Shown in pieces: positions 39,334 to 48,560 of a DNA stretch of 64,000 nt (its first letter is position 1; each line of letters starts with the position of its first letter). Location: NCBI RefSeq assembly GCF_023284005.1, contig NZ_JAKIKS010000006.1, forward strand, positions 17,393-81,392. Reading direction: 5' to 3'. This stretch comes from Shewanella surugensis. GTDB lineage: Bacteria > Pseudomonadota > Gammaproteobacteria > Enterobacterales > Shewanellaceae. A model generated the notes under the pieces. The model was not told the origin of the DNA. It worked only from the letters and a program-made list of their open reading frames with translations, and made no database searches. A program made the translations under genes and the position numbers.

Positions 39334-39774
39334 ATGAGTGGACTAATAATCTAGGAATAAAATATAAAGAGTATTAAATGTGTTTTGTTCTGATGTTTAT
39401 TGATTTATTATTGATAGCAATGGGGTTGTCAATAATAAGTTTAAGACTACTTTAATATTAATGTTTTAATATTGGTTTTTTATTGTTGTCACTATGTTCT
39501 TAATAATGTTTCGTTATTATTGCTGTTGATTTAATTGTTGTTTTAACTTTTTCAAACAACGATATTAATATAAATAAATTAAAAATTAGTTTGATTAATA
39601 AAAAAATACCAGTAGAATGAAATGACATCTTAAGGACTGGATGCATTTAAAGTTGTGAATATAAGGAATGCAAATATCATTGGGTATGAGTTGAATATTT
39701 TTAATATTAGATTGATATCTGAAGTTATATTTTATGACACTAGAATATACAATTAAATATAAGAGGAATTAATT
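39334..39774 (+). other. AT-rich gap before hcp, probable separate hcp promoter region
   Basis: 441 bp, strongly AT-rich, without a gene or recognisable terminator. Its length inside an otherwise tight locus and the terminator-like hairpin behind hcp suggest hcp has its own promoter here. I see no clear sigma-54 -24/-12 element. Confidence 0.5.
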
Positions 39775-40242
39775 ATGGCTTTAACATCTTATTGCGCTAT
39801 TGGTGATATCAAAGGTGGTTGTACTCAAGCAGGAGATAAACTAGATAAAGTGCTAGTCTATTCATACGAGCATAATTTAGAAATACCTAGTGATGCGAAT
39901 ACTGGGGCAGCGATTGGTTCAAAAAAACATAAGCCTTATAAAATTGTGAAAGCGGTAGATAAGGCTACATCTGATGTTTTTACCCTTTGGAAAAGTGGTA
40001 AGCAAGTAACAGTTACTCATGATCTTTATCGTATAAACGCTTCTGGTGTTGAAGAAAAATATTTTACGACTACATTAGAAAATGCGATAGTTGTGGGGAT
40101 TAAAAACCATACTCCTGATACTTTCGCTGATACTTCTGATAAATTTCAAGATATGGAAGAGGTCACGTTTACTTATTCAAAAATCACTAAGTTATATATT
40201 GAAGGTAACCTCGAAGCTCAAGATGGTTGGGATGCAAGCTAA
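39775..40242 (+). CDS. hcp: T6SS inner-tube protein Hcp (TssD)
   Basis: 155 residues. The N-terminal IGDIKGGCTQAGDKLDKVLVYSYEHNLEIP and the later TVTHDLYRINASGVEEKYFTTTLENA... YSKITKLYIEG pattern match the Hcp1 family, whose hexameric rings stack into the T6SS tube and carry small effectors. No toxin extension is present. AAGAGGAAT gives a strong ribosome site. The gene is set apart by a 441-bp upstream gap and a downstream hairpin, consistent with higher expression than the rest of the locus. Confidence 0.93.
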   Translation: MALTSYCAIGDIKGGCTQAGDKLDKVLVYSYEHNLEIPSDANTGAAIGSKKHKPYKIVKAVDKATSDVFTLWKSGKQVTVTHDLYRINASGVEEKYFTTTLENAIVVGIKNHTPDTFADTSDKFQDMEEVTFTYSKITKLYIEGNLEAQDGWDAS

Positions 40243-40290
40243 TTTGTTTTCATAGCAATCAAATAAATTGCAATTTAAACTAGCAATTAT

Positions 40291-40335
40291 ATAAAGTTAG
40301 ACAATGATCCAAAGGTGTTTATTGTCTAACTTTAT
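40291..40335 (+). terminator. Hairpin behind hcp, terminator or attenuator
   Basis: ATAAAGTTAGACAAT (40291-40305) is the exact reverse complement of 40321-40335, with a 15-base loop. It ends in ACTTTATT, only a weak T-run. It may limit read-through from hcp into tssE or protect the hcp transcript end. Confidence 0.6.
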
Positions 40336-40400
40336 TCATAATAAATATAACGGACTATATTTAGTGCATTGTTAATTAACCGAAGTGGAAAGGGGGAACT

Positions 40401-40817
40401 ATGTATTCGGAACGTTTACTTGAGCGAGTGATTAAGGCTGGTGATCCTTTTAATGAACCAGAAAATGAGCTCTTGGTTTTAAATCGGTCTATTACGCGTT
40501 ACCTTTCATTGTTACTTAATTCGCAACAAGGTACGGCGCAAACGGTGATAGATTTTGGTATGCCGGACTTGAATACCATACGCTTCAGTGACGATTTAGA
40601 GGGGCTTCGTGATTTAGAAGAAACGATAGAAGCACAGATTCTAAAGTATGAGCCAAGGATGCACAGTGTTAAGGTGACAACGATGGCAAATGAGACTGAG
40701 CGTTTGTCTTTGATGTTTAAGATCAGTGCTAGCATTAAATATAATAATGAAGTTATGGGTTTAGTTTTTGAGACGATTTTAGGCGCCGATGGTAACATTA
40801 TTGTGAATAGGGTTTAG
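40401..40817 (+). CDS. tssE: T6SS baseplate protein TssE (gp25-like)
   Basis: 138 residues. SERLLERV at the start, NRSITRYLSLLLNSQQGTA and DFGMPDLN are the TssE/gp25 signatures, and the C-terminal lysozyme-like gp25 fold continues with SLMFKISASIKYNNEVM. TssE connects baseplate wedge and sheath. In most loci tssF follows at once; here only about 196 non-coding bases separate tssE from tssG. Confidence 0.93.
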   Translation: MYSERLLERVIKAGDPFNEPENELLVLNRSITRYLSLLLNSQQGTAQTVIDFGMPDLNTIRFSDDLEGLRDLEETIEAQILKYEPRMHSVKVTTMANETERLSLMFKISASIKYNNEVMGLVFETILGADGNIIVNRV

Positions 40818-41013
40818 TCTATACATCTGTATTTATTGGTTTTTATTTATAATAATGCTCGGTGTTTTTTTCTTTGGAATAAAAGGTAGCATGTATCGCT
40901 TTTCTACATGGCAAGTGTAATAATCATTTATTTCGACTTAAAGACGATAACAGTATGATATTGAGAGAGTCTTTTTATATACTGTAATGATGAAAGACCG
41001 AGGAGTCATAGTG

Positions 41014-42033
41014 ATGACAAGCAAACAGTCGAAATCCAATTCTGCTAACAATGATCTTATTCAAGATCTGATGCAATTTCCTGAGCAATATAGTTTTGTA
41101 CAAGCCATACGGCTATTGCGCAGCCAATCAAAATCTGATATTAAAAGCTATTGTAAACAAAGAGTAAGAATAAGACCTAATTTGTCTTTAGGTTTTTCGG
41201 CCACTGAAATCATTCAGTTAGAACAGCAAGGGGATTATTGTCAACTGACCACTAACTTATTTGGTCTTTATGGCGCGGGCTCCCCTATACCGACATTTTA
41301 CACGGAAGAGTTATTCGAAGAACAATCTCAAGATCGCAGTGTTGGTCGAGATTTTTTGGATATTTTTAACCAGATGTTCTTCGAACAATACTTTCAAGCC
41401 TCCTCTAAATATCGTTTTCTGCCTAAATTATTAGAAGAGCGTGATATTGATACCTTAGACAGACTTTTTTCTTTTGTCGGTTTAGGTTCTCAAGCGTTAA
41501 GAGATAATACCGAAGATGCGGGGTTACTCCTACGTTATAGTGGATTATTGACGCAGCTTCCGCGTTCTTCAGAAGGTTTACAAGCTATTATTGATGATAT
41601 TGTTTCTGAGGACATTCATGAGCCTATAGGCATGAAAAGTCGAAGTCAGGTACGCGTGGAAGAATTTATTGAGACTTGGGTGAATATTCCTACTGGACAA
41701 CAATCAGTGTTAGGAATGAGTCCTATTTTGTTGGGGGAAGAATCCTATTTAGGGACTAAATGTAAAGATATGAGTCAAGCTTGTCATATTTATATTGAGG
41801 TCGATGACGCTCAAAAATTTAAAGCATTACAACCCAATGGGAAGTTATTTAAACGAATTGTAGTGATTTTACGCCACTATTTAGATGAATTGATTGATGT
41901 CAGTGTTTGTCTCTGTCCGACGCAAAGCGCAATAGAAGCGCCTCGATTAAATAATGAGAAAAGTGCGTTATTGGGGATGAATACTTGGTTGGGTGGAATA
42001 CCTAATAAGGTGACTTTTCCACTGAAATATTAA
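41014..42033 (+). CDS. tssG: T6SS baseplate protein TssG
   Basis: 339 residues from the ATG at 41014, preceded by AGGAG at 41001-41005; an in-frame ATG at 40987 is less likely. Family landmarks are DLMQFPEQYSFVQAIRLLR, RIRPNLSLGFSATEI and LTTNLFGLYGAGSPIPTFYTE, followed by the C-terminal MNTWLGG. TssG normally forms a TssE-TssF2-TssG wedge with TssF and TssK, both missing nearby. clpV follows 17 bp downstream. Confidence 0.93.
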   Translation: MTSKQSKSNSANNDLIQDLMQFPEQYSFVQAIRLLRSQSKSDIKSYCKQRVRIRPNLSLGFSATEIIQLEQQGDYCQLTTNLFGLYGAGSPIPTFYTEELFEEQSQDRSVGRDFLDIFNQMFFEQYFQASSKYRFLPKLLEERDIDTLDRLFSFVGLGSQALRDNTEDAGLLLRYSGLLTQLPRSSEGLQAIIDDIVSEDIHEPIGMKSRSQVRVEEFIETWVNIPTGQQSVLGMSPILLGEESYLGTKCKDMSQACHIYIEVDDAQKFKALQPNGKLFKRIVVILRHYLDELIDVSVCLCPTQSAIEAPRLNNEKSALLGMNTWLGGIPNKVTFPLKY

Positions 42034-42050
42034 TACGGAGAACATGCTTG

Positions 42051-44660
42051 ATGATGAATGTGGATTTAAAAACTTTACTTTCAAAGCTGAATTATTATTC
42101 CAGTAATGCTCTGCATAATGCAGCGGGATATTGTATGTCTCGTACACATTATGAGGTGACAATTGAGCATTGGTTATTAAAGTGTCTTGAAGCAAAAGAA
42201 GGCGACTTGTGCCTGCTGTTAGAATCTCAAAATGTCGATGTTGGCGGCTTGATACAAGCGCTCAACCGGAGTTTAGAAGATAATACGACGGGGAATAGTG
42301 CCAAGCCTGCTTTCTCTTCTCGTTTAATTGATCTATTAACGGATGCGTGGCTCATTTCCAGTGTCGATTTAAATTTAAGTCAAATACGTTCGGGGACTTT
42401 ATTACTGGTTTTATTGTCCAAACCGATGAGTTATGGACAGTCAAGTTGGTTCGACTTTCTTAGGAGCTTGCCTTTTAATGTGTTATTAAAGCAATTTTTC
42501 CCTTTAGTACGAGATTCAGCAGAAGTGGCTGCGGTGAGTTCAGCTGAAGAAAAAGGGCAAGATAGTCAAGCAACTGGCTCGGGATTTATTGACCGTTTTT
42601 GTACTGACTTTACGGCTAAAGCTCAAAAAGGCAGTATGGATCCTGTTTTTGGTCGAGATGAAGAAATTAGACAGATTGTTGATATTTTGGCACGTCGACG
42701 TAAGAACAACCCCATTTTAGTGGGAGAGCCTGGGGTGGGTAAAACGGCAGTAATTGAAGGGTTGGCACTGCGTATCATTGAAGGTGATGTGCCCGATGTG
42801 CTAGCGGGTGTGCGTTTGCTGGGTTTAGACATGTCTTTGCTTGAGGCGGGTGCGGGCATGAAAGGTGAATTTGAAAACCGTTTAAAAGGAGTCATTGATG
42901 AGATCAAAGCCAGTGTCAAACCGATTATTTTGTTTATCGATGAAGCCCATACTTTAATTGGAGCAGGAGGCAGTGCGGGTACGTCTGATGCGGCGAATTT
43001 GTTAAAACCTGCACTTGCTCGAGGTGAATTAAAGACCTGCGCGGCAACGACATGGGGTGAGTATAAAAAATATTTTGAAAAAGATCCGGCCTTAGCAAGG
43101 CGTTTTCAATTGGTAAAACTAGAAGAGCCCAGTGTTGAAGTGGCAACGTTAATTGTTCGTGGGCTTAGAGAATATTATGAACAGTCTCATGGGGTTGCTA
43201 TTCGTGATGATGCGTTAGCGGCGGCTGCGAGTTTTAGTGATCGCTATATTACTGGCCGCTTTTTACCGGATAAAGCCATTGACTTAATGGATACGGCTTG
43301 CGCCCGCGTTAAAGTTAACCTAAAAGCGATGCCTGCCAAAGTTGAGGATACCAGCCGTCATATACAAGCTTTAGAAAGAAACTTGAAAGGTATTCAGAAA
43401 GATTTAGATAATGGTGTGCTGATTGATCTTGAAAGCATTCACTTACTTGAAGCTGACATAGAGCAAAGCAGATTGGATCTTGATGAGCTGACGCTTCGCT
43501 GGGAAACCGAAAAATCGGCGATAGAGACGGTATTAGCGGTAAGAGCTGAATTGGCTGAAGTGACAGATGACACCGTTGATGAATGCAAGAAGAGATTATT
43601 GGCCGCGAAAGAGGCATTATCTTTGATACAGGGCGATGAACCATTAATGTATTATGAAGTGTCACCGGATCTCATCGCTAAGGTTGTGTCTGATTGGACC
43701 GGTATCCCATTGGGTAAAATGGCACGTGATCAAGCCAGTGTTTTCCTCAATTTAGAACAATTAATGCAAGCCCAAATCAAAGGGCAAGATGATGTACTGA
43801 ATGCCTTAGCCGATGGGTTACGAATGGCCAAATCGGGTTTATCTAAACCGGATCAGCCTATGGGGGTATTCTTATTGGTTGGGCCTTCTGGTGTGGGGAA
43901 AACAGAAACTGCATTAACCCTTGCTGAATTATTATTTGGTTCGACTAAGAATCTTATCACGATCAATATGAGTGAGTTCCAAGAGAAACACAGTGTGAGT
44001 CGTTTAATTGGATCGCCTCCAGGTTATGTTGGCTACGGTGAAGGGGGGATGTTGACTGAAGCCGTCAGGCAGCAACCTTACAGCGTGGTGTTGTTAGATG
44101 AAGTTGAAAAAGCCCATCCTGAAATTTTGAATATTTTTTATCAAGTTTTTGATAAAGGGACTTTGAGCGATGGTGAAGGCAAGGAAATTAATTTTAGAAA
44201 TACTGTTGTGTTGTTAACCAGTAACTTGGCGACGGATGTGATTGTTGAGTTAAGCCAGCAAGAAGGGATAACGCGTCAAATTTTAGCCGATACCATAAGA
44301 CCTATGTTAAATGAGTATTTTAAACCTGCTTTACTCGCTCGAATGAATTTATTGCCTTACAAAACATTGAGAGGTGATCAACTAAAAGAAGTGGTGGTAT
44401 TAAAATTAACGCGTTTAGCTGAGAGGTTAAAACAGAATAATGGTACGCATTTTACCTATACCAAAGCGGTAGTCGATCAAATTACTGAGCGTTGTACTGA
44501 TGTGGAGACGGGGGCGCGTAATATTGACTTTATTCTCAATGGCAGCATTTTACCCGAGCTGTCTCGTCAAGTATTGGCGCAAATGGGGCAAGGAGAGATG
44601 CCTGAAACGGTTACCCTCAATATCCAAAAAGGTGAGTTTACATTCAAATTTAGTGCGTAA
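42051..44660 (+). CDS. clpV: T6SS sheath-recycling AAA+ ATPase ClpV (TssH)
   Basis: 869 residues from the ATG at 42051 (a TTG at 42048 is the alternative). An N-terminal Clp-N domain covers about residues 1-160. The first AAA+ module has Walker A GEPGVGKT (about 225-232), and the second has GPSGVGKT (about 611-618) with GSPPGYVGYGEGG. Length and position in a T6SS locus separate it from ClpB. ClpV disassembles contracted TssBC sheath. The middle helical domain is present (ALERNLKGIQKDLDNG). Confidence 0.95.
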   Translation: MMNVDLKTLLSKLNYYSSNALHNAAGYCMSRTHYEVTIEHWLLKCLEAKEGDLCLLLESQNVDVGGLIQALNRSLEDNTTGNSAKPAFSSRLIDLLTDAWLISSVDLNLSQIRSGTLLLVLLSKPMSYGQSSWFDFLRSLPFNVLLKQFFPLVRDSAEVAAVSSAEEKGQDSQATGSGFIDRFCTDFTAKAQKGSMDPVFGRDEEIRQIVDILARRRKNNPILVGEPGVGKTAVIEGLALRIIEGDVPDVLAGVRLLGLDMSLLEAGAGMKGEFENRLKGVIDEIKASVKPIILFIDEAHTLIGAGGSAGTSDAANLLKPALARGELKTCAATTWGEYKKYFEKDPALARRFQLVKLEEPSVEVATLIVRGLREYYEQSHGVAIRDDALAAAASFSDRYITGRFLPDKAIDLMDTACARVKVNLKAMPAKVEDTSRHIQALERNLKGIQKDLDNGVLIDLESIHLLEADIEQSRLDLDELTLRWETEKSAIETVLAVRAELAEVTDDTVDECKKRLLAAKEALSLIQGDEPLMYYEVSPDLIAKVVSDWTGIPLGKMARDQASVFLNLEQLMQAQIKGQDDVLNALADGLRMAKSGLSKPDQPMGVFLLVGPSGVGKTETALTLAELLFGSTKNLITINMSEFQEKHSVSRLIGSPPGYVGYGEGGMLTEAVRQQPYSVVLLDEVEKAHPEILNIFYQVFDKGTLSDGEGKEINFRNTVVLLTSNLATDVIVELSQQEGITRQILADTIRPMLNEYFKPALLARMNLLPYKTLRGDQLKEVVVLKLTRLAERLKQNNGTHFTYTKAVVDQITERCTDVETGARNIDFILNGSILPELSRQVLAQMGQGEMPETVTLNIQKGEFTFKFSA

Positions 44661-44700
44661 TGTTATCGGGTATGTTGTTGTTCGTCACTAGGGGGTAAAT

Positions 44701-46230
44701 ATGAGTATAATCGAAAATAGTTTAAAATTCAGTGCCGTAGGGTGGGATGAAAATAGTTTCAATGTAAATTCTTTTTCTGGTGAAGAAGCAATGTCATCGC
44801 TTTATCATTTTGATATTGAGTTGACAACTGATGATTATGATATTGATGTGGCCTCATTACTGAATGCAGAAGCGAGTTTTACGATTACAGTAGGGGAACA
44901 AGCGCCTCAATTTTTTCATGGTATTTTGTCAAAGGTCTCTATTCAAAATGAAATTGATGACCGTTTGTGTATTAAAGTGCAGTTAGTGCCAAAACTGTGG
45001 GCATTGACACTCGGTGTGGGAAGTCAATTGTTTCTGGAACAAAGTGTACCCGATGTGATTGCAACGGTGTTAGATGATAGAGACTGTAATGGCATTGTAT
45101 TTACGTATCAAATAAATATGTCTCAGGAATATGATAAGCAAGATTTTATTTGTAAGTACAATGAGTCTGCGTTTGGTTTTATATCAAGATTGATGGAGCA
45201 AGAGGGGATTTTTTATTATTTTGAACAGTTATCAGATAAAGAAGTCTTGCATATTTCAGATACTAAGATGATCCATCAGGAGAAACCCGATACCAATGCG
45301 ATTATTTATGGTAGAGGTGCAGGTCAACAAACTTCGATGGCGCCTGAGCTGGTGACTGAATTTAATGTCAATATTGCTCGTCAGCCTAAAGATGTGCTGT
45401 TAAAAGGCTATTTGTATAGCCGTCCCGATCTGCCACCAGAAGGTAAGGCACAGGTATCCGATACGGGCATTGGACGAGTTTATTGTCATGGCGATCGTTT
45501 TCTTTGCCAAAGTCATGCTGATAAGTTGGCAACCATTAAGGCGGAGCAACTTAATTGTGTGGCGAATACGCATTTTGGACACAGTTCAGTTTCATGGTTA
45601 CAGCCAGGCTATTTATTTAACCTTAAAGGCTATATGGTTAAAAGTGTTGATCAGCAATATTTGCTGATTGGTATTAAGCATGAAGGTAGGCAAGCCAGTG
45701 AGTTCAATCTAAATATTGACGATAAGAAGGATTATTATACCAATCGTTTTTCTTGTATTCCCGCTAGCTTGCCTTACCGAGATCAATTGAAAACGGCAAG
45801 GCCGGTTGTCAATGGCACCATACATGCGGTGATTGATGCGGCGAGTTCCAGTGCAATGCTTGATGATGAAGGGCGTTATAAAGTGAAATTCCCCTTTGAT
45901 TTATCCGATACTGAAGGCGGGCAAGCGTCGTATTGGGTGAGAATGGCGCAGCCTTACGGAGGGAGTGGTCATGGTATGCATTTTCCATTATTGAAGGGCA
46001 CTGAAGTGATTTTAACCTTTGAAGAGGGCGATCCAGACAGGCCCTTGATATTATCAACAGCGCCAAACCCTGAAAACCCAAGCTTAGTGACGGATTCAAA
46101 TTCTAATCAGAATGTCATTCAATCGGCGAGTGGTAATCAGATGGTGATGGATGATTCATCGAGTGGAAAATCCATAACGCTTAAGAGTGAAGGGGCAACG
46201 ATTACTTTTGGTAATTTCACTTTAGATTAA
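44701..46230 (+). CDS. vgrG: T6SS spike protein VgrG (TssI)
   Basis: 509 residues, so without a C-terminal effector extension. The gp27-like N-terminal part includes LFLEQSVPDVI, CKYNESAFGFISRLMEQEGIFYYFE and DTGIGRVYCHGDRF. The gp5-like OB-fold and needle follow (YKVKFPFDLSD, WVRMAQPYGGSGHGMHFPL, GTEVILTFEEGDPDRPLI). It ends in a short beta-helix with GNQMVMDDSSSGKSITLKS. It trimerises as the puncturing tip. A terminator follows, and the next T6SS-associated genes start about 575 bp downstream. Confidence 0.96.
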   Translation: MSIIENSLKFSAVGWDENSFNVNSFSGEEAMSSLYHFDIELTTDDYDIDVASLLNAEASFTITVGEQAPQFFHGILSKVSIQNEIDDRLCIKVQLVPKLWALTLGVGSQLFLEQSVPDVIATVLDDRDCNGIVFTYQINMSQEYDKQDFICKYNESAFGFISRLMEQEGIFYYFEQLSDKEVLHISDTKMIHQEKPDTNAIIYGRGAGQQTSMAPELVTEFNVNIARQPKDVLLKGYLYSRPDLPPEGKAQVSDTGIGRVYCHGDRFLCQSHADKLATIKAEQLNCVANTHFGHSSVSWLQPGYLFNLKGYMVKSVDQQYLLIGIKHEGRQASEFNLNIDDKKDYYTNRFSCIPASLPYRDQLKTARPVVNGTIHAVIDAASSSAMLDDEGRYKVKFPFDLSDTEGGQASYWVRMAQPYGGSGHGMHFPLLKGTEVILTFEEGDPDRPLILSTAPNPENPSLVTDSNSNQNVIQSASGNQMVMDDSSSGKSITLKSEGATITFGNFTLD

Positions 46231-46246
46231 GCATTTCAGAATGAAT

Positions 46247-46280
46247 AAAAAACCTTAATGTTTCGATATTAAGGTTTTTT
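46247..46280 (+). terminator. Intrinsic terminator behind vgrG
   Basis: AAAAAACCTTAAT (46247-46259) pairs with ATTAAGGTTTTTT (46268-46280), followed by ATTTT. It ends the tssE-vgrG transcript. Confidence 0.85.
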
Positions 46281-46805
46281 ATTTTGGTAAGAATGTGAAT
46301 TGAACTTGTTGATAGCATATTTTAAAACTATTTACTTTTATATTGCATTGTGGTTTTCATTGTCATTTATTTATCCTACTATTTTACCTTCTGTTTTAAA
46401 TATTATTCTATTTTGTATGATTTTTTACTTTTAGGGTATTAACCTCACCTTATGTTGCAAGTTATTTGGTTATTTGTTTTTACTTTTAAGTTTTAACGTT
46501 ATTGTTTTAAAAGCTGGAATAGTTGTTTTTGTATTTATATAATTAAAGATTAATGTTTATATCTTGTTGGTATAGGATTTAACATCATCCCTCCTTTTAT
46601 CGCTACGACTTAAGCCTAAGTTGTGATAGGTTTTAAAATAAGTTATTCACTAATTGAATAATTTATTCCAATACACTTATATTCTCACTGTTTATAGTTC
46701 ATCACTGCTCATTTTTAACAATAATTAAAAATAAGCGTGCTTTGGTGACCGATATTGATTCAGTGTGATTTTGTTTCATGATTAATTTTAGGGGGAGCGT
46801 TATTG
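46281..46805 (+). other. AT-rich regulatory gap before the coiled-coil gene cluster
   Basis: 525 bp without a gene. It probably contains the promoter for the beta/coiled-coil genes. One inverted repeat, TTATTCA-CTAAT-TGAATAA, lies at 46643-46661. GGGGGAG at 46791-46797 is the ribosome site of the next gene. Confidence 0.5.
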
Positions 46806-47447
46806 ATGACATCACCACTTGAGTCTAATGGCGGTATCGATGAAAGAACCAGCTGGGGGTTTTCTGGGGCAAAAATAACGGCCCAAAATTATTATGGCAT
46901 GACTGTGGGTGTGAAGCACCTTCAATCATTAGGAGAGAACTTTTTTCTATTCATGGGAAGTGAGTGGAATGCCACAGTGGGTTTGAAATGTTCTTTTACG
47001 ACTTTAACCATTAAGACGGCTTTTAAAGTTGCTAAACAAGATATTTCAATGAGTAAGTTTAAATATAAAATATCGGATAAAAAAATTGTTGCCAGTGAAG
47101 ATAAAGTCTATGCGGCTAAATTGGATAAAGTGTTGAGCGACTTTTCATTAAAACTGAATGAACACACACAAATTGCATCTGAAGCGACAACTGTGATCAA
47201 TCAATTAAAGGATGTGGGCAGTAAGTCAACATTAATTGCGAAAGATTCCCGAATTCATGCGTTAAAAGTGAAAGATAGAACGAGTGATATTAAACAATTG
47301 GCGAATGATTTTACCGATGAAGCGAATAGTATAGAGTCGTGCAATACGACACTGTCGAGTTTTATTAATGATATTGGTGTTTATAATACCTTATTAACGA
47401 GTCGAGTCAGTTTAACTGAGATTGCTCCAATAAAGTTTCTTAATTAA
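46806..47447 (+). CDS. T6SS-associated beta/coiled-coil family protein, member A (213 aa)
   Basis: No named family recognised. The ATG at 46806 fits GGGGGAG nine bases upstream better than the TTG at 46803. Residues about 15-80 are beta-rich (GMTVGVKHLQ, FFLFMGSEWNATVGLKC). Residues about 85-200 are charged and helical with heptad-like spacing (DKVYAAKLDKVLSDFSLKLN, IKQLANDFTDEANSIES). The protein ends in a short strand (APIKFLN). No signal peptide or membrane segment is evident. Members B and C follow directly and D lies at 62663-63310, all with the same head-stalk-strand order. Position directly behind vgrG suggests a T6SS-linked structural or secreted role (inference). Confidence 0.75.
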   Translation: MTSPLESNGGIDERTSWGFSGAKITAQNYYGMTVGVKHLQSLGENFFLFMGSEWNATVGLKCSFTTLTIKTAFKVAKQDISMSKFKYKISDKKIVASEDKVYAAKLDKVLSDFSLKLNEHTQIASEATTVINQLKDVGSKSTLIAKDSRIHALKVKDRTSDIKQLANDFTDEANSIESCNTTLSSFINDIGVYNTLLTSRVSLTEIAPIKFLN

Positions 47448-47462
47448 TGGCTCGGGGTGGAT

Positions 47463-48491
47463 ATGGAAAATAATAGTCATTTTGATCATCGAATGAATAA
47501 TGAGCACAATAATGGAAACGGTCATGGGCAAAATGATCAAGGAAATAATGGAATCAATAATGGAAACGGTCATGGGCAAAATGATCAAGGAAATAATGGA
47601 ATCAATAATGGAAACGGTCATGGGCAAAATGATCAAGGAAATAATGGAAGCAATGATGGAAACGGTCATGGACAGAATGATCAAGAGAATAATGGAAACA
47701 ATGATGGAAACGGTCATGGACAGAATGATCAGGGTAATAACGGACATAGTGATGATGAGTCAGAAGACTTAACCGACGATAGTTCAGACGATGATGCTGA
47801 TAATAGCTCTGAGAACAGTTCGACTACTGAAGAAGTGGAGGACAAGACTCCCTATGGCTTTACTAGCAGTACGGGGTGGAGCGAATATAAAGATCAAAAA
47901 AGTTTTCTCGGAATGAAGGTAGTGACTAAGCAACTTTATTCTATTACCAATGGCGGTAAATGTTCGATTACCTTAGGCTCAGACACCACCTTAGTGGGGG
48001 GCTCTAAATTATTGATAAAGGGTTTGGCATGGTCTAAACATGCGCACTTGGGATATCACTTTAGTGGCAGTTTCGCCACCTTATCTTGGAGCAATGATGC
48101 TAATGATGTTTCTTTTAAATCACAAAAATTAGCAGCTGAAAAAGAAAAATTAGAAGCGGTGACATTTAAAGCCCATATTGAAGAATGGGAGTCAAAGGTG
48201 AGTTCCCAAACCGCTTTAGCGCATAGGATCATGCAAGTTAATTCAGAAGTTGGCGCGTTAGGTCAGAAATTGGGAACTGTAAGCTCTGAATTTGAATCGA
48301 CTCAATTTAAGTATGAAACGGGGCTTATACGTAAAAAAGTCCTAGTCACTAAAATTCAGAATGTGACTCAAGATTGCCAGACGGTTGCTCAGTCGACAGA
48401 TCAATGTGCAAATGCACTCGAGAAAGTATTTTTTAATGTCAATAGTGCAGCCAGTGTGGATATTGAAGATAAAAAGCTGATTTTGATGTGA
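47463..48491 (+). CDS. T6SS-associated beta/coiled-coil family protein, member B with repeat tract (342 aa)
   Basis: The ATG at 47463 is preceded by GGGGTGG; a GTG at 47457 is the alternative start. Residues about 16-95 are five 16-residue repeats of the type NNGNGHGQNDQGNNGI (Asn/Gly/His-rich). A strongly acidic segment follows (DDESEDLTDDSSDDDADNSS). Residues about 125-215 form the family beta head (CSITLGSDTTLVGGSKLLIKG, GYHFSGSFATLSW), residues about 220-325 the coiled coil (LAAEKEKLEAVTFKAHIEEW, QKLGTVSSEFESTQ), and IEDKKLILM is the terminal strand. The low-complexity N-terminus is unique to this member and looks like an extended, possibly metal-binding tail (His/Asp). Function unknown. 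Confidence 0.75.
   Translation: MENNSHFDHRMNNEHNNGNGHGQNDQGNNGINNGNGHGQNDQGNNGINNGNGHGQNDQGNNGSNDGNGHGQNDQENNGNNDGNGHGQNDQGNNGHSDDESEDLTDDSSDDDADNSSENSSTTEEVEDKTPYGFTSSTGWSEYKDQKSFLGMKVVTKQLYSITNGGKCSITLGSDTTLVGGSKLLIKGLAWSKHAHLGYHFSGSFATLSWSNDANDVSFKSQKLAAEKEKLEAVTFKAHIEEWESKVSSQTALAHRIMQVNSEVGALGQKLGTVSSEFESTQFKYETGLIRKKVLVTKIQNVTQDCQTVAQSTDQCANALEKVFFNVNSAASVDIEDKKLILM
47508..47747 (+). repeat. Five 48-bp coding tandem repeats
   Basis: Five in-frame 48-bp units encode NNGNGHGQNDQGNNGI and variants. Copies 1-3 are almost identical; copies 4-5 carry substitutions (AAT to GAT, GGA to GAG). This suggests recent slippage or unequal exchange and length variability between strains. Confidence 0.93.
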
Positions 48492-48560
48492 TGTAGGTTA
48501 ATGAAAACAATGTTATTAACGATCTATTGATACTACTAATAATAAAGATAAGGATTGTTT

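Noticed and set aside
47412..47747. Minus-strand frame of Ile/Ser repeats
   Set aside because: It is the complement of the 48-bp coding repeat of gene B.
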